The notes below the pieces were generated by a model. It was not told where the DNA came from. It searched no databases and saw only the letters and a list, made by a program, of their open reading frames with translations. A stretch of 64,000 bases of DNA from Pseudomonas siliginis (GTDB taxonomy: Bacteria > Pseudomonadota > Gammaproteobacteria > Pseudomonadales > Pseudomonadaceae). The first letter of the stretch is position 1; the number at the start of each line of letters is the position of its first letter. Location of the stretch: NCBI RefSeq assembly GCF_019145195.1, contig NZ_JAHSTW010000010.1:248001-312000 (forward strand), read 5' to 3'. The position numbers and the translations under genes are program-made. Of this stretch, positions 1-8,301 are shown piece after piece.

Positions 1-512
1 GGCGCATCGACCTGCTGTATGACATCGAGCCGAAAACCGGCTTCATGCTGATCGACACGCTGCTGGCCGATGACGTCGGCGCGTTCTTCGACGCCCTGCA
101 TCACCTGATCCTGCCGGCCATCGTGCTCGGTACCATTCCGCTGGCGGTGATCGCACGGATGACCCGTTCGTCGATGCTCGAAGTGCTGCGCGAAGACTAC
201 ATCCGCACCGCCAAAGCCAAAGGCCTGTCGCCGTCGCGCGTGGTGTTCGTGCATGGTCTGCGCAACGCACTGATCCCGGTGCTGACGGTTGTAGGTCTGC
301 AAGTCGGTACTTTGCTGGCCGGTGCGGTCCTGACCGAAACCATCTTCTCCTGGCCCGGCATCGGTAAATGGCTGATCGAAGCCATCGGCGCCCGGGACTA
401 TCCGGTGGTGCAAAACGGCATCCTGTTAATCGCCTGCCTGGTGATTCTGGTCAACTTCGTGGTGGACATCCTCTACGGCTTTGCCAACCCACGCATCCGT
501 CATCAGCGCTGA
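1..512 (+). CDS. dppB: Dipeptide ABC transporter permease DppB, 5' truncated by the window
   Basis: This is the C-terminal 169 residues of an inner-membrane permease of the DppB/OppB family; the first complete codon is at 3. Hydrophobic segments alternate with the EAA cytoplasmic loop, visible as EDYIRTAKAKGLSPSRVV, which docks on the ATPase subunits. The family imports dipeptides handed over by a periplasmic binding protein (DppA), which must lie upstream of the window. It is followed after 11 bases by dppC, dppD and dppF on the same strand, so this is the front part of an operon. The peptide (dpp) rather than nickel assignment is inferred from the paired ATPases and the Pseudomonas gene order. 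Confidence 0.93.
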   Translation, partial: RIDLLYDIEPKTGFMLIDTLLADDVGAFFDALHHLILPAIVLGTIPLAVIARMTRSSMLEVLREDYIRTAKAKGLSPSRVVFVHGLRNALIPVLTVVGLQVGTLLAGAVLTETIFSWPGIGKWLIEAIGARDYPVVQNGILLIACLVILVNFVVDILYGFANPRIRHQR

Positions 513-523
513 GGTCAATACCC

Positions 524-1450
524 ATGAGCACTCCAACATCCTCAGTAGCCACCGCCACGTCCGCCGTGGATCAAAGCCTGCTGTACCCGTCGCCGTACAA
601 AGAATTCTGGCAAGCGTTCTCCAAGAACAAGGGCGCCGTTGCCGGCCTGCTGTTCATGCTGCTGATCATCTTCTGCGCGATCTTCGCGCCGTGGGTCGCG
701 CCGCATAACCCGAGCGAGCAATACCGTGACTTCCTGCTGACGCCACCGGCGTGGCTGGAGGGCGGGCAGATGCAATTCCTGCTCGGCACCGACGAACTCG
801 GCCGTGACCTGCTGTCGCGTCTGATCCAGGGCTCGCGCCTGTCGCTGCTGATCGGCTTGTCGTCGGTGGTGATGTCGTTGATTCCGGGGATCCTGCTGGG
901 TCTGTTCGCCGGTTTCTTCCCGAAAGTGGTCGGCCCGACCATCATGCGTCTGATGGACATCATGCTGGCCCTGCCGTCGCTGCTGCTGGCCGTGGCGATC
1001 GTCGCCATCCTCGGCCCTGGCCTGATCAACACCGTGATCGCGATTGCCGTGGTTTCCCTGCCGTCCTACGTGCGTCTGACCCGTGCCGCCGTCATGGGCG
1101 AACTGAACCGCGACTACGTCACCGCCGCGCGTCTGGCCGGTGCCGGTCTGCCGCGCCTGATGTTCATCACCGTGCTGCCCAACTGCATGGCGCCGCTGAT
1201 CGTGCAGGCAACCCTGAGCTTCTCTTCGGCGATTCTCGATGCCGCCGCACTGGGCTTCCTCGGCCTCGGCGTACAACCGCCAACCCCTGAGTGGGGCACC
1301 ATGCTGGCCTCGGCCCGCGACTACATCGAACGCGCCTGGTGGGTGGTGAGCCTGCCTGGTCTGACCATTTTGCTCAGCGTGCTGGCAATCAACTTGATGG
1401 GCGACGGCCTGCGCGATGCGCTGGACCCGAAACTCAAGAACGCCGCCTGA
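524..1450 (+). CDS. dppC: Dipeptide ABC transporter permease DppC
   Basis: This is the second transmembrane subunit, 308 residues, which pairs with DppB to form the peptide channel. The cytoplasmic N-terminus (about 45 residues) precedes a first membrane helix (GAVAGLLFMLLIIFCAIFAP). The typical OppC N-terminal motif LLGTDELGRDLLSRL and an EAA loop (NRDYVTAARLAGAGLPRL) follow. The ATG at 524 is chosen because the protein then begins MSTPTSSVATAT and lies 11 bases after the dppB stop; the reading frame stays open further upstream but would run into dppB. It is co-transcribed with dppB, dppD and dppF. Confidence 0.95.
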   Translation: MSTPTSSVATATSAVDQSLLYPSPYKEFWQAFSKNKGAVAGLLFMLLIIFCAIFAPWVAPHNPSEQYRDFLLTPPAWLEGGQMQFLLGTDELGRDLLSRLIQGSRLSLLIGLSSVVMSLIPGILLGLFAGFFPKVVGPTIMRLMDIMLALPSLLLAVAIVAILGPGLINTVIAIAVVSLPSYVRLTRAAVMGELNRDYVTAARLAGAGLPRLMFITVLPNCMAPLIVQATLSFSSAILDAAALGFLGLGVQPPTPEWGTMLASARDYIERAWWVVSLPGLTILLSVLAINLMGDGLRDALDPKLKNAA

Positions 1451-1460
1451 GGAGATTCAA

Positions 1461-2429
1461 ATGTCACTGTTAGAAATCAAGAATCTCAACGTCCGCTTCG
1501 GCGACAAGACCGCGACTCCGGTGGTCGACGGCCTCGACCTGAAAGTCGACAAAGGCGAAGTGCTGGCCATCGTTGGCGAGTCGGGTTCGGGTAAATCCGT
1601 GACCATGATGGCGCTGATGGGCCTGATCGAGCACCCCGGCATCGTCACCGCTGACTCGCTCAGCTTCGACGGCAAGGACATGCTCAAGCTGAGCAATCGT
1701 CAGCGTCGGCAGATCGTCGGCAAAGACCTGTCGATGGTCTTCCAGGATCCGATGACCGCGCTGAACCCGAGCTACACTGTCGGTTTCCAGATCGAGGAAG
1801 TGCTGCGCCTGCACCTGAAAATGTCTGGCAAGCAAGCGCGCAAGCGTGCCATCGAACTGCTGGAAAAAGTCGAGATCCCGGGCGCCGCCAGTCGTATGGA
1901 GGCCTATCCGCATCAACTGTCTGGCGGTATGAGCCAACGCGTCGCGATCGCCATGGCGATTGCCGGCGAGCCGAAACTGTTGATCGCCGACGAACCGACC
2001 ACCGCGCTGGACGTGACGATTCAGGCGCAGATCATGGATCTGCTGCTGGCGTTGCAGAAAGAGGAGAACATGGGCCTGGTGCTGATCACCCACGACCTTG
2101 CGGTCGTGGCTGAAACCGCCCAGCGCGTCTGCGTGATGTATGCCGGCCAGGCGGTTGAAGTCGGTCAGGTGCCGCAACTGTTCGACATCCCGGCGCACCC
2201 GTACAGCGAAGCGCTGCTCAAGGCGATTCCCGAGCACAGCCTCGGCGCCTCACGCCTGTCGACCTTGCCGGGCATCGTCCCGGGCCGTTACGACCGACCA
2301 CAGGGTTGCCTGCTGTCGCCGCGCTGCCCGTACGTGCAGGACAACTGCCGCACCCAGCGTCCGGGCCTTGATCCGAAAGCCAACAGCCTCGCCCGCTGCT
2401 TCTACCCGCTGAACCAGGAGGTGGCGTAA
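1461..2429 (+). CDS. dppD: Dipeptide ABC transporter ATP-binding protein DppD
   Basis: This is a cytoplasmic ATPase subunit of 322 residues that energises peptide import. The Walker A motif GESGSGKS is at residues 39-46, the signature is LSGGMSQR, and Walker B is LLIADEPT. The C-terminus carries the oligopeptide-transporter extension with the CLLSPRCPY cysteine motif, which in this family is linked to an iron-sulfur cluster. The start at 1461 is supported by a GGAG Shine-Dalgarno sequence 7 bases upstream. The stop overlaps the start of dppF (TAATG), implying translational coupling of the two ATPases. Confidence 0.95.
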   Translation: MSLLEIKNLNVRFGDKTATPVVDGLDLKVDKGEVLAIVGESGSGKSVTMMALMGLIEHPGIVTADSLSFDGKDMLKLSNRQRRQIVGKDLSMVFQDPMTALNPSYTVGFQIEEVLRLHLKMSGKQARKRAIELLEKVEIPGAASRMEAYPHQLSGGMSQRVAIAMAIAGEPKLLIADEPTTALDVTIQAQIMDLLLALQKEENMGLVLITHDLAVVAETAQRVCVMYAGQAVEVGQVPQLFDIPAHPYSEALLKAIPEHSLGASRLSTLPGIVPGRYDRPQGCLLSPRCPYVQDNCRTQRPGLDPKANSLARCFYPLNQEVA

Positions 2430-3409
2430 TGGCCGTCGTACTTACCGCCCGCGACCTGACCCGTCACTACGAAGTCTCCCGTGGCCTGTTCAAGGGCCAC
2501 GCCACCGTGCGCGCGCTCAACGGCGTGTCGTTCGAACTGGAAGCCGGCAAGACCCTCGCCGTAGTGGGTGAGTCGGGCTGCGGCAAATCCACCCTCGCCC
2601 GCGCCCTGACGCTGATCGAAGAGCCGTCGTCGGGCTCGCTGCAGATCGCCGGTCAGGAAGTTGCCGGCGCCGACAAGGCCGAACGCAAGCAATTGCGTAA
2701 AGACGTGCAGATGGTGTTTCAGAGCCCGTACGCGTCGTTGAACCCACGGCAGAAAATCGGTGATCAACTGGCCGAGCCGCTGCTGATCAACACCAAGCTG
2801 TCGGCCATCGAACGTCGCGAGAAAGTCCAGGCGATGATGAAGCAGGTCGGCTTGCGCCCTGAGCATTACCAGCGCTATCCGCACATGTTCTCCGGCGGTC
2901 AGCGCCAGCGTATCGCTCTGGCGCGGGCAATGATGCTGCAACCGAAAGTGCTGGTCGCGGACGAACCGACTTCGGCGCTGGACGTTTCGATTCAGGCCCA
3001 GGTGCTGAACCTGTTCATGGATTTGCAGCAGGAGTTCAACACCGCCTACGTGTTCATCTCGCACAACCTCGCGGTGGTGCAGCACGTGGCCGATGACGTG
3101 ATGGTGATGTACCTCGGCCGCCCGGTAGAACTGGGACCGAAAAACGACATCTACGAACGCCCGCTGCACCCGTACACCCAGGCCCTGCTGTCGGCGACCC
3201 CGACCATTCACCCGGACCCGAACAAGCCGAAAATCAAGATCGTCGGCGAACTGCCCAACCCGCTCAACCCGCCACCGGGCTGTGCTTTCCACAAGCGCTG
3301 CCCGTACGCGACCGAGCGTTGCACCACGGAAGAGCCGCTGTTGCGTGAACTGGATAATCGGCAGGTGGCTTGCCACTACGCCGAGCAGTTTCTCGACGGC
3401 GCGGCATAA
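2429..3409 (+). CDS. dppF: Dipeptide ABC transporter ATP-binding protein DppF
   Basis: This is the second ATPase subunit of the peptide importer, 326 residues. Walker A (GESGCGKST) is at about residues 47-55, the signature is FSGGQRQR, and Walker B is VLVADEPTSALD. The C-terminal oligopeptide domain has the CAFHKRCPYA cysteine motif. Its ATG overlaps the stop of dppD by one base. It is the last gene of the operon, followed by a REPIN and a strong terminator hairpin. Confidence 0.95.
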   Translation: MAVVLTARDLTRHYEVSRGLFKGHATVRALNGVSFELEAGKTLAVVGESGCGKSTLARALTLIEEPSSGSLQIAGQEVAGADKAERKQLRKDVQMVFQSPYASLNPRQKIGDQLAEPLLINTKLSAIERREKVQAMMKQVGLRPEHYQRYPHMFSGGQRQRIALARAMMLQPKVLVADEPTSALDVSIQAQVLNLFMDLQQEFNTAYVFISHNLAVVQHVADDVMVMYLGRPVELGPKNDIYERPLHPYTQALLSATPTIHPDPNKPKIKIVGELPNPLNPPPGCAFHKRCPYATERCTTEEPLLRELDNRQVACHYAEQFLDGAA

Positions 3410-3428
3410 GGCCCGAGAAATATCTCAA

Positions 3429-3516
3429 GTGGGAGCGAGCCTGCTCGCGAATGCGGTGTAACAGTCAACAACAATGTCGACTGAAATGACGCTTTCGCGA
3501 GCAGGCTCGCTCCCAC
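3429..3516. repeat. REPIN (inverted REP pair), copy 1
   Basis: This 88-base element starts GTGGGAGCGAGCCTGCTCGC and ends with the reverse complement, so the whole unit can fold into a long hairpin. The interior (about 40 bases) is variable. It matches the REP-doublet elements that are abundant in P. fluorescens genomes and mobilised by RAYT transposases. Six further copies lie in this window at 11046, 12927, 16998, 19764, 21477 and 29224. Confidence 0.9.
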
Positions 3517-3553
3517 AGGGAGTTCGTGTTGATTCAAGAATTCATGCGATAAC

Positions 3554-3604
3554 AAAACCCCCTCCACCTCGATTGCGCATCAGTCGAGGCAGAAGGGGTT
3601 TTTC
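3554..3604 (+). terminator. Intrinsic terminator of the dpp operon
   Basis: The hairpin has an outer stem AAAACCCC/GGGGTTTT and an inner stem CCTCGA/TCGAGG, ending in a run of Ts (GGGGTTTTTC). The A-tract on the left means it could also terminate the minus-strand gene that ends at 3618, so it may be bidirectional between converging genes. Confidence 0.8.
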
Positions 3605-3617
3605 TTTGGTCGACTAT

Positions 3618-3881
3618 CTACGTCTGGCTATCGCCTTCGTCATCCGGATCATCGCTGTCCGGCTCATCGGTCATCGAGTCGTCGTCATCGGCGCTGCCGC
3701 CCTGATTCATGTCCCCCGGCTCCGACTCGGATTTAGCCAGCATCAGCCCGCTATGCCCGACCTGCCCATTGAACGCTTGAGATTCGTGATCCTCGCACTC
3801 GGCCCACGCCGTTGCGGTGCCGAGGGATAGCATCACCATCACTTTCAACAACATCAAAACCCGTAGCAATCTGCTTTTCAT
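3618..3881 (-). CDS. Small secreted acidic protein, unknown function
   Basis: I do not recognise this 87-residue protein. It starts with a classical signal peptide: positively charged MKSRLLR, a hydrophobic stretch LMLLKVMVMLSLGTATAWA, and a likely cleavage after AWA. The mature part of about 60 residues is very acidic and low in complexity, with runs such as DDDDSMTDEPDSDDPDDEGD, and has a single cysteine near its start. The start at 3881 is preferred because GGAG sits 6 bases upstream; an in-frame ATG at 3893 would add MESA. It stands alone between the dpp terminator and an MFS gene. Acidic secreted peptides can bind metal or calcium, but nothing here proves that. Confidence 0.6.
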   Translation of the reverse strand: MKSRLLRVLMLLKVMVMLSLGTATAWAECEDHESQAFNGQVGHSGLMLAKSESEPGDMNQGGSADDDDSMTDEPDSDDPDDEGDSQT

Positions 3882-4040
3882 GGCCGACTCCATCCTGTTG
3901 CGCTAAGACATGCTTGCCGGACTGGCTCGATGTGAAATCTAGTTGCGATCCGACCGGCTCACCACTTAGGACGCGACCGCGCAGGCAGAAATGCCATCGA
4001 CCGCCAGATTGCTTTCGAATAACCCCGATAACTGAAACAG

Positions 4041-5222
4041 CTAAGCGCCACGCGTGGCCTGCCAGGTCAACGGAATAGAGAGCAGCACCAGCAGCGCACT
4101 CATCAGCCACACACTGTGCCCGCCAAACTCGCCGTAGAGTTGACCGCTGAGCACCGGCGACAACAGCGCGCTGGCACTCCAGCTCATGAAGAACAGCCCG
4201 AAGTACTGACCGCTCTTGCCGCTCTGGGCAAACTGCATCGCCAGCACATTCAATGGCGGCATGAACAGCGCCTCGCCCAGCGTCCAGATCAGCGTCGACA
4301 GGCAGACAAAAGCCAACCCGGAACCGAACGGCAACATGCCCAATCCGCAGGCTAACAGCACACTGCCGACGAGCATTTGCCAACGCGAGCCCCAACGCTC
4401 GACCGAATGCGACAGCGGAATCTGCAACGCGATCACCAACAGCGCATTGAGCCCGAACTGCCAACCGATCGCCTCTGTGCTCAGGTGGTAGAAATCACGC
4501 AGATAATTGCCCAGCGTGCTGTAGACCGTGTCGAACGCGATGCCGAGCACGGCCGTCGCCGCCAGCAGCCAGAGGAACGGCTTGTCGCGATACGGCAGGC
4601 TTGAGCCATAGGTCGATTCGTGTTCAACCACCAGCACCGGCCGCCGCCACGTCGTGCGCACGAACCACAGCAACGCCAGCATCGTCATCGCTGAACTGGC
4701 AAAAAACACCCACCGAAAATCCGCCTGCGCCAACACTCCGCCCGCCACCCCGGCAGCGGCCATGCCCAGATTACGCGCGACCCGACTCAGCGCTTGCGCA
4801 CGGGAACGTTGCGCGACTTCGCAATACTCCATGATCAGCCGCTGATGCAACGTCCGAATCGCGCCGTCGATCACACCGCTGAGCAACAGCAAAGCGGCCA
4901 GCCACGGCACCTGCGTCACCAGCCCCAACAGCATCAGCACCCACACCGAAACGAAAAACAACGCCGCCATCAGCCGCGCCGTGCGCACATGATCACTGAG
5001 CCAGCCGCCGAGCATCGAACCGACCAGCAACCCGGCGCCATAGGCTGAAAGCAACCAGCCCACGGTTTCAATCGCCAGACCCAGCTCCTGACGCAGGTAC
5101 AGCGCCATGAACAGCTTGACCATGGCGCTGAGGCGGTTGATGAACAACAGCGCCGCGAGGACCCAGGCCATGGGGGTGAAATAGCCTTTAAGAAGCAACA
5201 GGGGATTCAGCCGACTTGTCAC
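4041..5222 (-). CDS. MFS family transporter
   Basis: This inner-membrane transporter of the major facilitator superfamily has 393 residues and about 12 predicted membrane helices. The family motif between helices 2 and 3 is present as GSMLGGWLSDHVRTARLM. It resembles the MdtH-like drug/metabolite exporters, but the substrate cannot be read from sequence. The GTG at 5222 is taken as start because GAGG lies 8 bases upstream; an ATG just before it (ATGGAGTGA) is out of frame and stops at once. It is a single-gene unit. The 370-base region upstream contains a cluster of repeats that could be its operator. Confidence 0.85.
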   Translation of the reverse strand: MTSRLNPLLLLKGYFTPMAWVLAALLFINRLSAMVKLFMALYLRQELGLAIETVGWLLSAYGAGLLVGSMLGGWLSDHVRTARLMAALFFVSVWVLMLLGLVTQVPWLAALLLLSGVIDGAIRTLHQRLIMEYCEVAQRSRAQALSRVARNLGMAAAGVAGGVLAQADFRWVFFASSAMTMLALLWFVRTTWRRPVLVVEHESTYGSSLPYRDKPFLWLLAATAVLGIAFDTVYSTLGNYLRDFYHLSTEAIGWQFGLNALLVIALQIPLSHSVERWGSRWQMLVGSVLLACGLGMLPFGSGLAFVCLSTLIWTLGEALFMPPLNVLAMQFAQSGKSGQYFGLFFMSWSASALLSPVLSGQLYGEFGGHSVWLMSALLVLLSIPLTWQATRGA

Positions 5223-5597
5223 TCCATTGACCTCTTCGAACGACTTGCAGGGACTGGAACACTACCGGTCAGCATGGCGGTTGTCGCATACCAGCACATC
5301 CAAAACACGGAAAAAAGGATCCGCCCTACAACACACTGTAGGAAATGCCGCAGAGTGCGGGCTTTTGACCTTGCTTTTCAGCTTCGCACTCTCCAACAAC
5401 CGAAACATGTGCGCTCTACGTGTCGCTTTTTTGAGATTTTGACGACACGTCATGATCTCATGTCGCTGACGACGACATGTGCGCATGTCGTGTCTTCAAA
5501 ATGGATTTCAAGCGACGTATTGTTCTCCAACCCAGCGCACGTTATGAAGACAGACCATGCTCGGCCCAAAAGCCAAGACCAAAACCGGCAGCCCATA
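5223..5597. other. Intergenic region with a cluster of TGTCG/CGACA repeats
   Basis: No convincing gene lies here; small open frames on both strands lack good start signals. Between about 5405 and 5495 the sequence is packed with related repeats. ACATGTGCGC occurs at 5405-5414 and again at 5476-5485. ACGTGTCGC (about 5418) faces GACGACACGT (5441-5450), and CATGTCGC (5459) faces GACGACATGT (5471-5480), followed by CATGTCGTGTC. The arrangement looks like overlapping operators upstream of the MFS gene. Confidence 0.5.
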
Positions 5598-5632
5598 AAA
5601 AAGCCCCCAAGGCCTACACCTCAGGGGCTTTC
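5598..5632 (-). terminator. Intrinsic terminator of prfC
   Basis: Read on the minus strand, AAAGCCCC and GGGGGCTT form the stem, followed by TTTTTT. It lies 19 bases beyond the prfC stop codon. Confidence 0.8.
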
Positions 5633-5650
5633 AGAAAAACACCTCAAACC

Positions 5651-7234
5651 TTAATGATGCTCCCGCGTCGCACGGAATTTCACATCCGGCCAGCGCTCTT
5701 CCATCAACGCCAGATTCACCCGCGTCGGCGCTAGGTAAGTCAGGTGACCACCGCCATCCAGCGCAAGGTTCTCCACCGCCTTGTTGGAAAACTCCTCAAG
5801 CTTCTTCTTGTCGTCGCACTCGATCCAGCGCGCCGAATACACGGTGATCGGCTCATACGAGCACTCGACTTTGTATTCCTCTTTCAAGCGGCTGGCGACC
5901 ACATCGAACTGCAGCACACCGACGGCGCCGAGAATGATGTCGTTGCTGCGCTCGGGGAAGAACACCTGCGTCGCGCCCTCTTCCGCCAACTGCTGCAAGC
6001 CCTGACGCAACTGCTTGGATTTCAGCGGATCACGCAGACGCACGCGACGGAACAGTTCCGGGGCGAAGTGCGGAATACCGGTGAAACCGAGGACTTCGCC
6101 TTCGCTGAAGGTGTCGCCGATCTGGATCGTGCCGTGGTTGTGCAGACCGATGATGTCGCCGGCGTAGGCCTCTTCCAGTTGCTCACGCTCGGAAGAGAAG
6201 AAGGTCAGGGCGTCGCCGATGCGCACGTCCTTGCCGGTACGCACGTGGCGCATCTTCATGCCTTTTTCGTACTTGCCGGAGCAGATACGCATGAAGGCGA
6301 TGCGGTCGCGGTGTTTCGGGTCCATGTTCGCCTGGATCTTGAAGATGAAGCCCGAGAACTTCTCTTCGACCGGCTCGACAGTACGCTCGTTGGCGACACG
6401 GGCCAGCGGACGCGGCGCCCAATCGACGACAGCATCGAGCACGTGGTCGACACCGAAGTTGCCCAGCGCGGTACCGAAAAATACCGGGGTCAGTTGACCG
6501 TCGAGGAATTCCTGCTGGTTGAATTCGTGGCAGGCGCCCTGCACCAGCTCCAGCTGTTCGATGAAGCGCTCGTACTCATCGCCCAAGTGCGCGCGCGCCT
6601 CGTCGGAGTCGAGTTTCTCGATGATCTTGGTTTCGGTGCGCTCGTGACCGTGACCGGCGGTGTAGACAATGATGTAGTCGTCGGCCAGGTGATACACGCC
6701 CTTGAAATCGCGGTAGCAACCGATCGGCCAGGTGATCGGCGCAGCCTTGATTTTCAGAACGGCTTCGATCTCGTCGAGCAGTTCGATCGGGTCGCGGATG
6801 TCACGGTCGAGTTTGTTGATGAAGCTGACAATCGGTGTGTCACGCAGACGGCAGACGTCCATCAGCGCAATGGTCCGTGGCTCTACACCCTTACCGCCGT
6901 CGAGCACCATCAAGGCCGAGTCCACCGCTGTCAGGGTGCGGTAGGTGTCTTCGGAGAAGTCTTCGTGGCCCGGAGTGTCGAGCAGGTTGATCATGTGTTC
7001 GCGATAGGGGAACTGCATGACCGACGTGGTAATGGAAATACCCCGCTGCTTCTCCATCTCCATCCAGTCGGATGTGGCATGGCGATCGGATTTACGGGAT
7101 TTCACCGTACCGGCCACTGCAATCGCCTTGCCCATCAACAGGAGCTTTTCGGTGATCGTGGTTTTACCGGCATCGGGGTGGGAAATAATGGCGAAAGTGC
7201 GGCGTTTCGCGACTTCGGCGGCCTGTTGGGTCAT
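5651..7234 (-). CDS. prfC: Peptide chain release factor 3 (RF3)
   Basis: RF3 is a cytoplasmic GTPase that removes RF1/RF2 from the ribosome after peptide release. The protein has 527 residues, the normal length. The P-loop SHPDAGKTT is at residues 18-26, the G3 motif DTPGHEDF and G4 NKLD follow, then the EF-Tu-like domains 2 and 3. The C-terminus ends with the family-typical VKFRATREHH. The ATG at 7234 follows directly on a leader with a -10 box TATAAT (minus strand, 7272-7277) but no strong -35. It is transcribed alone and diverges from the osmoprotectant transporter operon. Confidence 0.97.
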   Translation of the reverse strand: MTQQAAEVAKRRTFAIISHPDAGKTTITEKLLLMGKAIAVAGTVKSRKSDRHATSDWMEMEKQRGISITTSVMQFPYREHMINLLDTPGHEDFSEDTYRTLTAVDSALMVLDGGKGVEPRTIALMDVCRLRDTPIVSFINKLDRDIRDPIELLDEIEAVLKIKAAPITWPIGCYRDFKGVYHLADDYIIVYTAGHGHERTETKIIEKLDSDEARAHLGDEYERFIEQLELVQGACHEFNQQEFLDGQLTPVFFGTALGNFGVDHVLDAVVDWAPRPLARVANERTVEPVEEKFSGFIFKIQANMDPKHRDRIAFMRICSGKYEKGMKMRHVRTGKDVRIGDALTFFSSEREQLEEAYAGDIIGLHNHGTIQIGDTFSEGEVLGFTGIPHFAPELFRRVRLRDPLKSKQLRQGLQQLAEEGATQVFFPERSNDIILGAVGVLQFDVVASRLKEEYKVECSYEPITVYSARWIECDDKKKLEEFSNKAVENLALDGGGHLTYLAPTRVNLALMEERWPDVKFRATREHH

Positions 7235-7564
7235 GGGAAATCGCCTGGCGGTGATTCAAAAAAGGGCCGCGATTATAGCCCAACTCGCTGCAATAACCGA
7301 ACCGTTGAGCACATTAAGGGTGGCCAAATGCTGCCTCAGATGGGAACCTTTTAAAGCACGGAGACGTCCATCCCCTGTTACGAACTTTCGTCAGGGGCTG
7401 AAAAATCAGCAAGTTAGCCTGACGAGGCTGCGCTCATGGCTCGCTTTCGCACCGCTTGGCCGGTGCTGGAAAACGGCTATTTTTCGCGAACGCTGACTCC
7501 GGCAGCCAGGAATGGCTTGCCACGCGGAGCAGCGCTCGCAGACTACAAAAAAAGGAGTCCGCCT
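7235..7564. other. Divergent intergenic region between prfC and the osmoprotectant operon
   Basis: This 330-base region must hold the promoters of prfC (minus) and of the ABC operon (plus). The only clear element is the prfC -10 box (TATAAT on the minus strand). The reading frame of the first permease stays open back to 7436, but there is no Shine-Dalgarno sequence at the upstream ATG. I see no other gene or repeat. Confidence 0.5.
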
Positions 7565-8281
7565 GTGGCTATCCGCTATGGCAAAGGGCTGATGGGAGGT
7601 GCGGTGGTGATCGCGCTCCTGGCCCTGCTGGTCCACTGGATCGGCATCAACACGATCGAACACTACCGCGACGATTTGTTGTTTTACCTGCAAGCTCATC
7701 TGATTCTCGTCCTCGCCTCCATGCTGGCCGCCCTTGTCGTGGGCATCCCCGCCGGTATCTTCCTCAGCCGCCCGAGCATGGTCGGCCGCGCCGAACGCTT
7801 CATGCAGATATTCAATATCGGCAACACCGTGCCACCGCTGGCCGTGCTCGCGATTGCGCTGGGCATCCTCGGCATCGGCAGTGGCCCGGCGATCTTCGCC
7901 CTGTTCCTCGCCTCGCTGTTGCCGATCGTGCGCAACACCTATGAAGGCCTGAAAAATGTGCAGGGCTCGCTGAAAGAAGCCGCTGTCGGCATCGGCATGA
8001 CCCCGCGCCAAGTGCTGTGGAAAGTCGAATTGCCCAACGCCGTGCCGATCATCGTCGGTGGCGTGCGGGTCGCACTGGCGATCAACGTCGGCACCGCGCC
8101 GCTGGCGTTCCTGATCGGCGCCAACAGCCTCGGCAGCCTGATCTTCCCTGGCATCGCCCTGAACAATCAGCCGCAACTGCTGCTCGGCGCTGCGTGCACC
8201 GCGCTGTTGGCGCTGTTGCTCGATGGCGTGGTCACCCTCGCCAGCCGCCTATGGCTGGAACGCGGTTTGCGCCCGTCTTAA
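7565..8281 (+). CDS. Osmoprotectant ABC transporter permease (first permease)
   Basis: This 238-residue inner-membrane permease belongs to the OpuB/OpuC/Osm type that imports glycine betaine, choline or similar compatible solutes. About six membrane helices are visible, with the EAA loop EAAVGIGMTPRQVLWKVELPNA, very similar to the loop of the second permease at 9209. The GTG at 7565 is chosen because AAAGGAG lies 7 bases upstream; the frame is open further 5' but without ribosome-binding signals. It opens a four-gene operon in the order permease, binding protein, permease, ATPase. Confidence 0.9.
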   Translation: MAIRYGKGLMGGAVVIALLALLVHWIGINTIEHYRDDLLFYLQAHLILVLASMLAALVVGIPAGIFLSRPSMVGRAERFMQIFNIGNTVPPLAVLAIALGILGIGSGPAIFALFLASLLPIVRNTYEGLKNVQGSLKEAAVGIGMTPRQVLWKVELPNAVPIIVGGVRVALAINVGTAPLAFLIGANSLGSLIFPGIALNNQPQLLLGAACTALLALLLDGVVTLASRLWLERGLRPS

Positions 8282-8301
8282 GGCTTTGCGAAGGAATATT
8301 T

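Noticed and set aside
5262..5486. Minus-strand 74-codon frame upstream of the MFS gene
   Set aside because: Its start lies inside the repeat cluster, there is no Shine-Dalgarno sequence and the sequence is not protein-like (Arg/Cys-rich).
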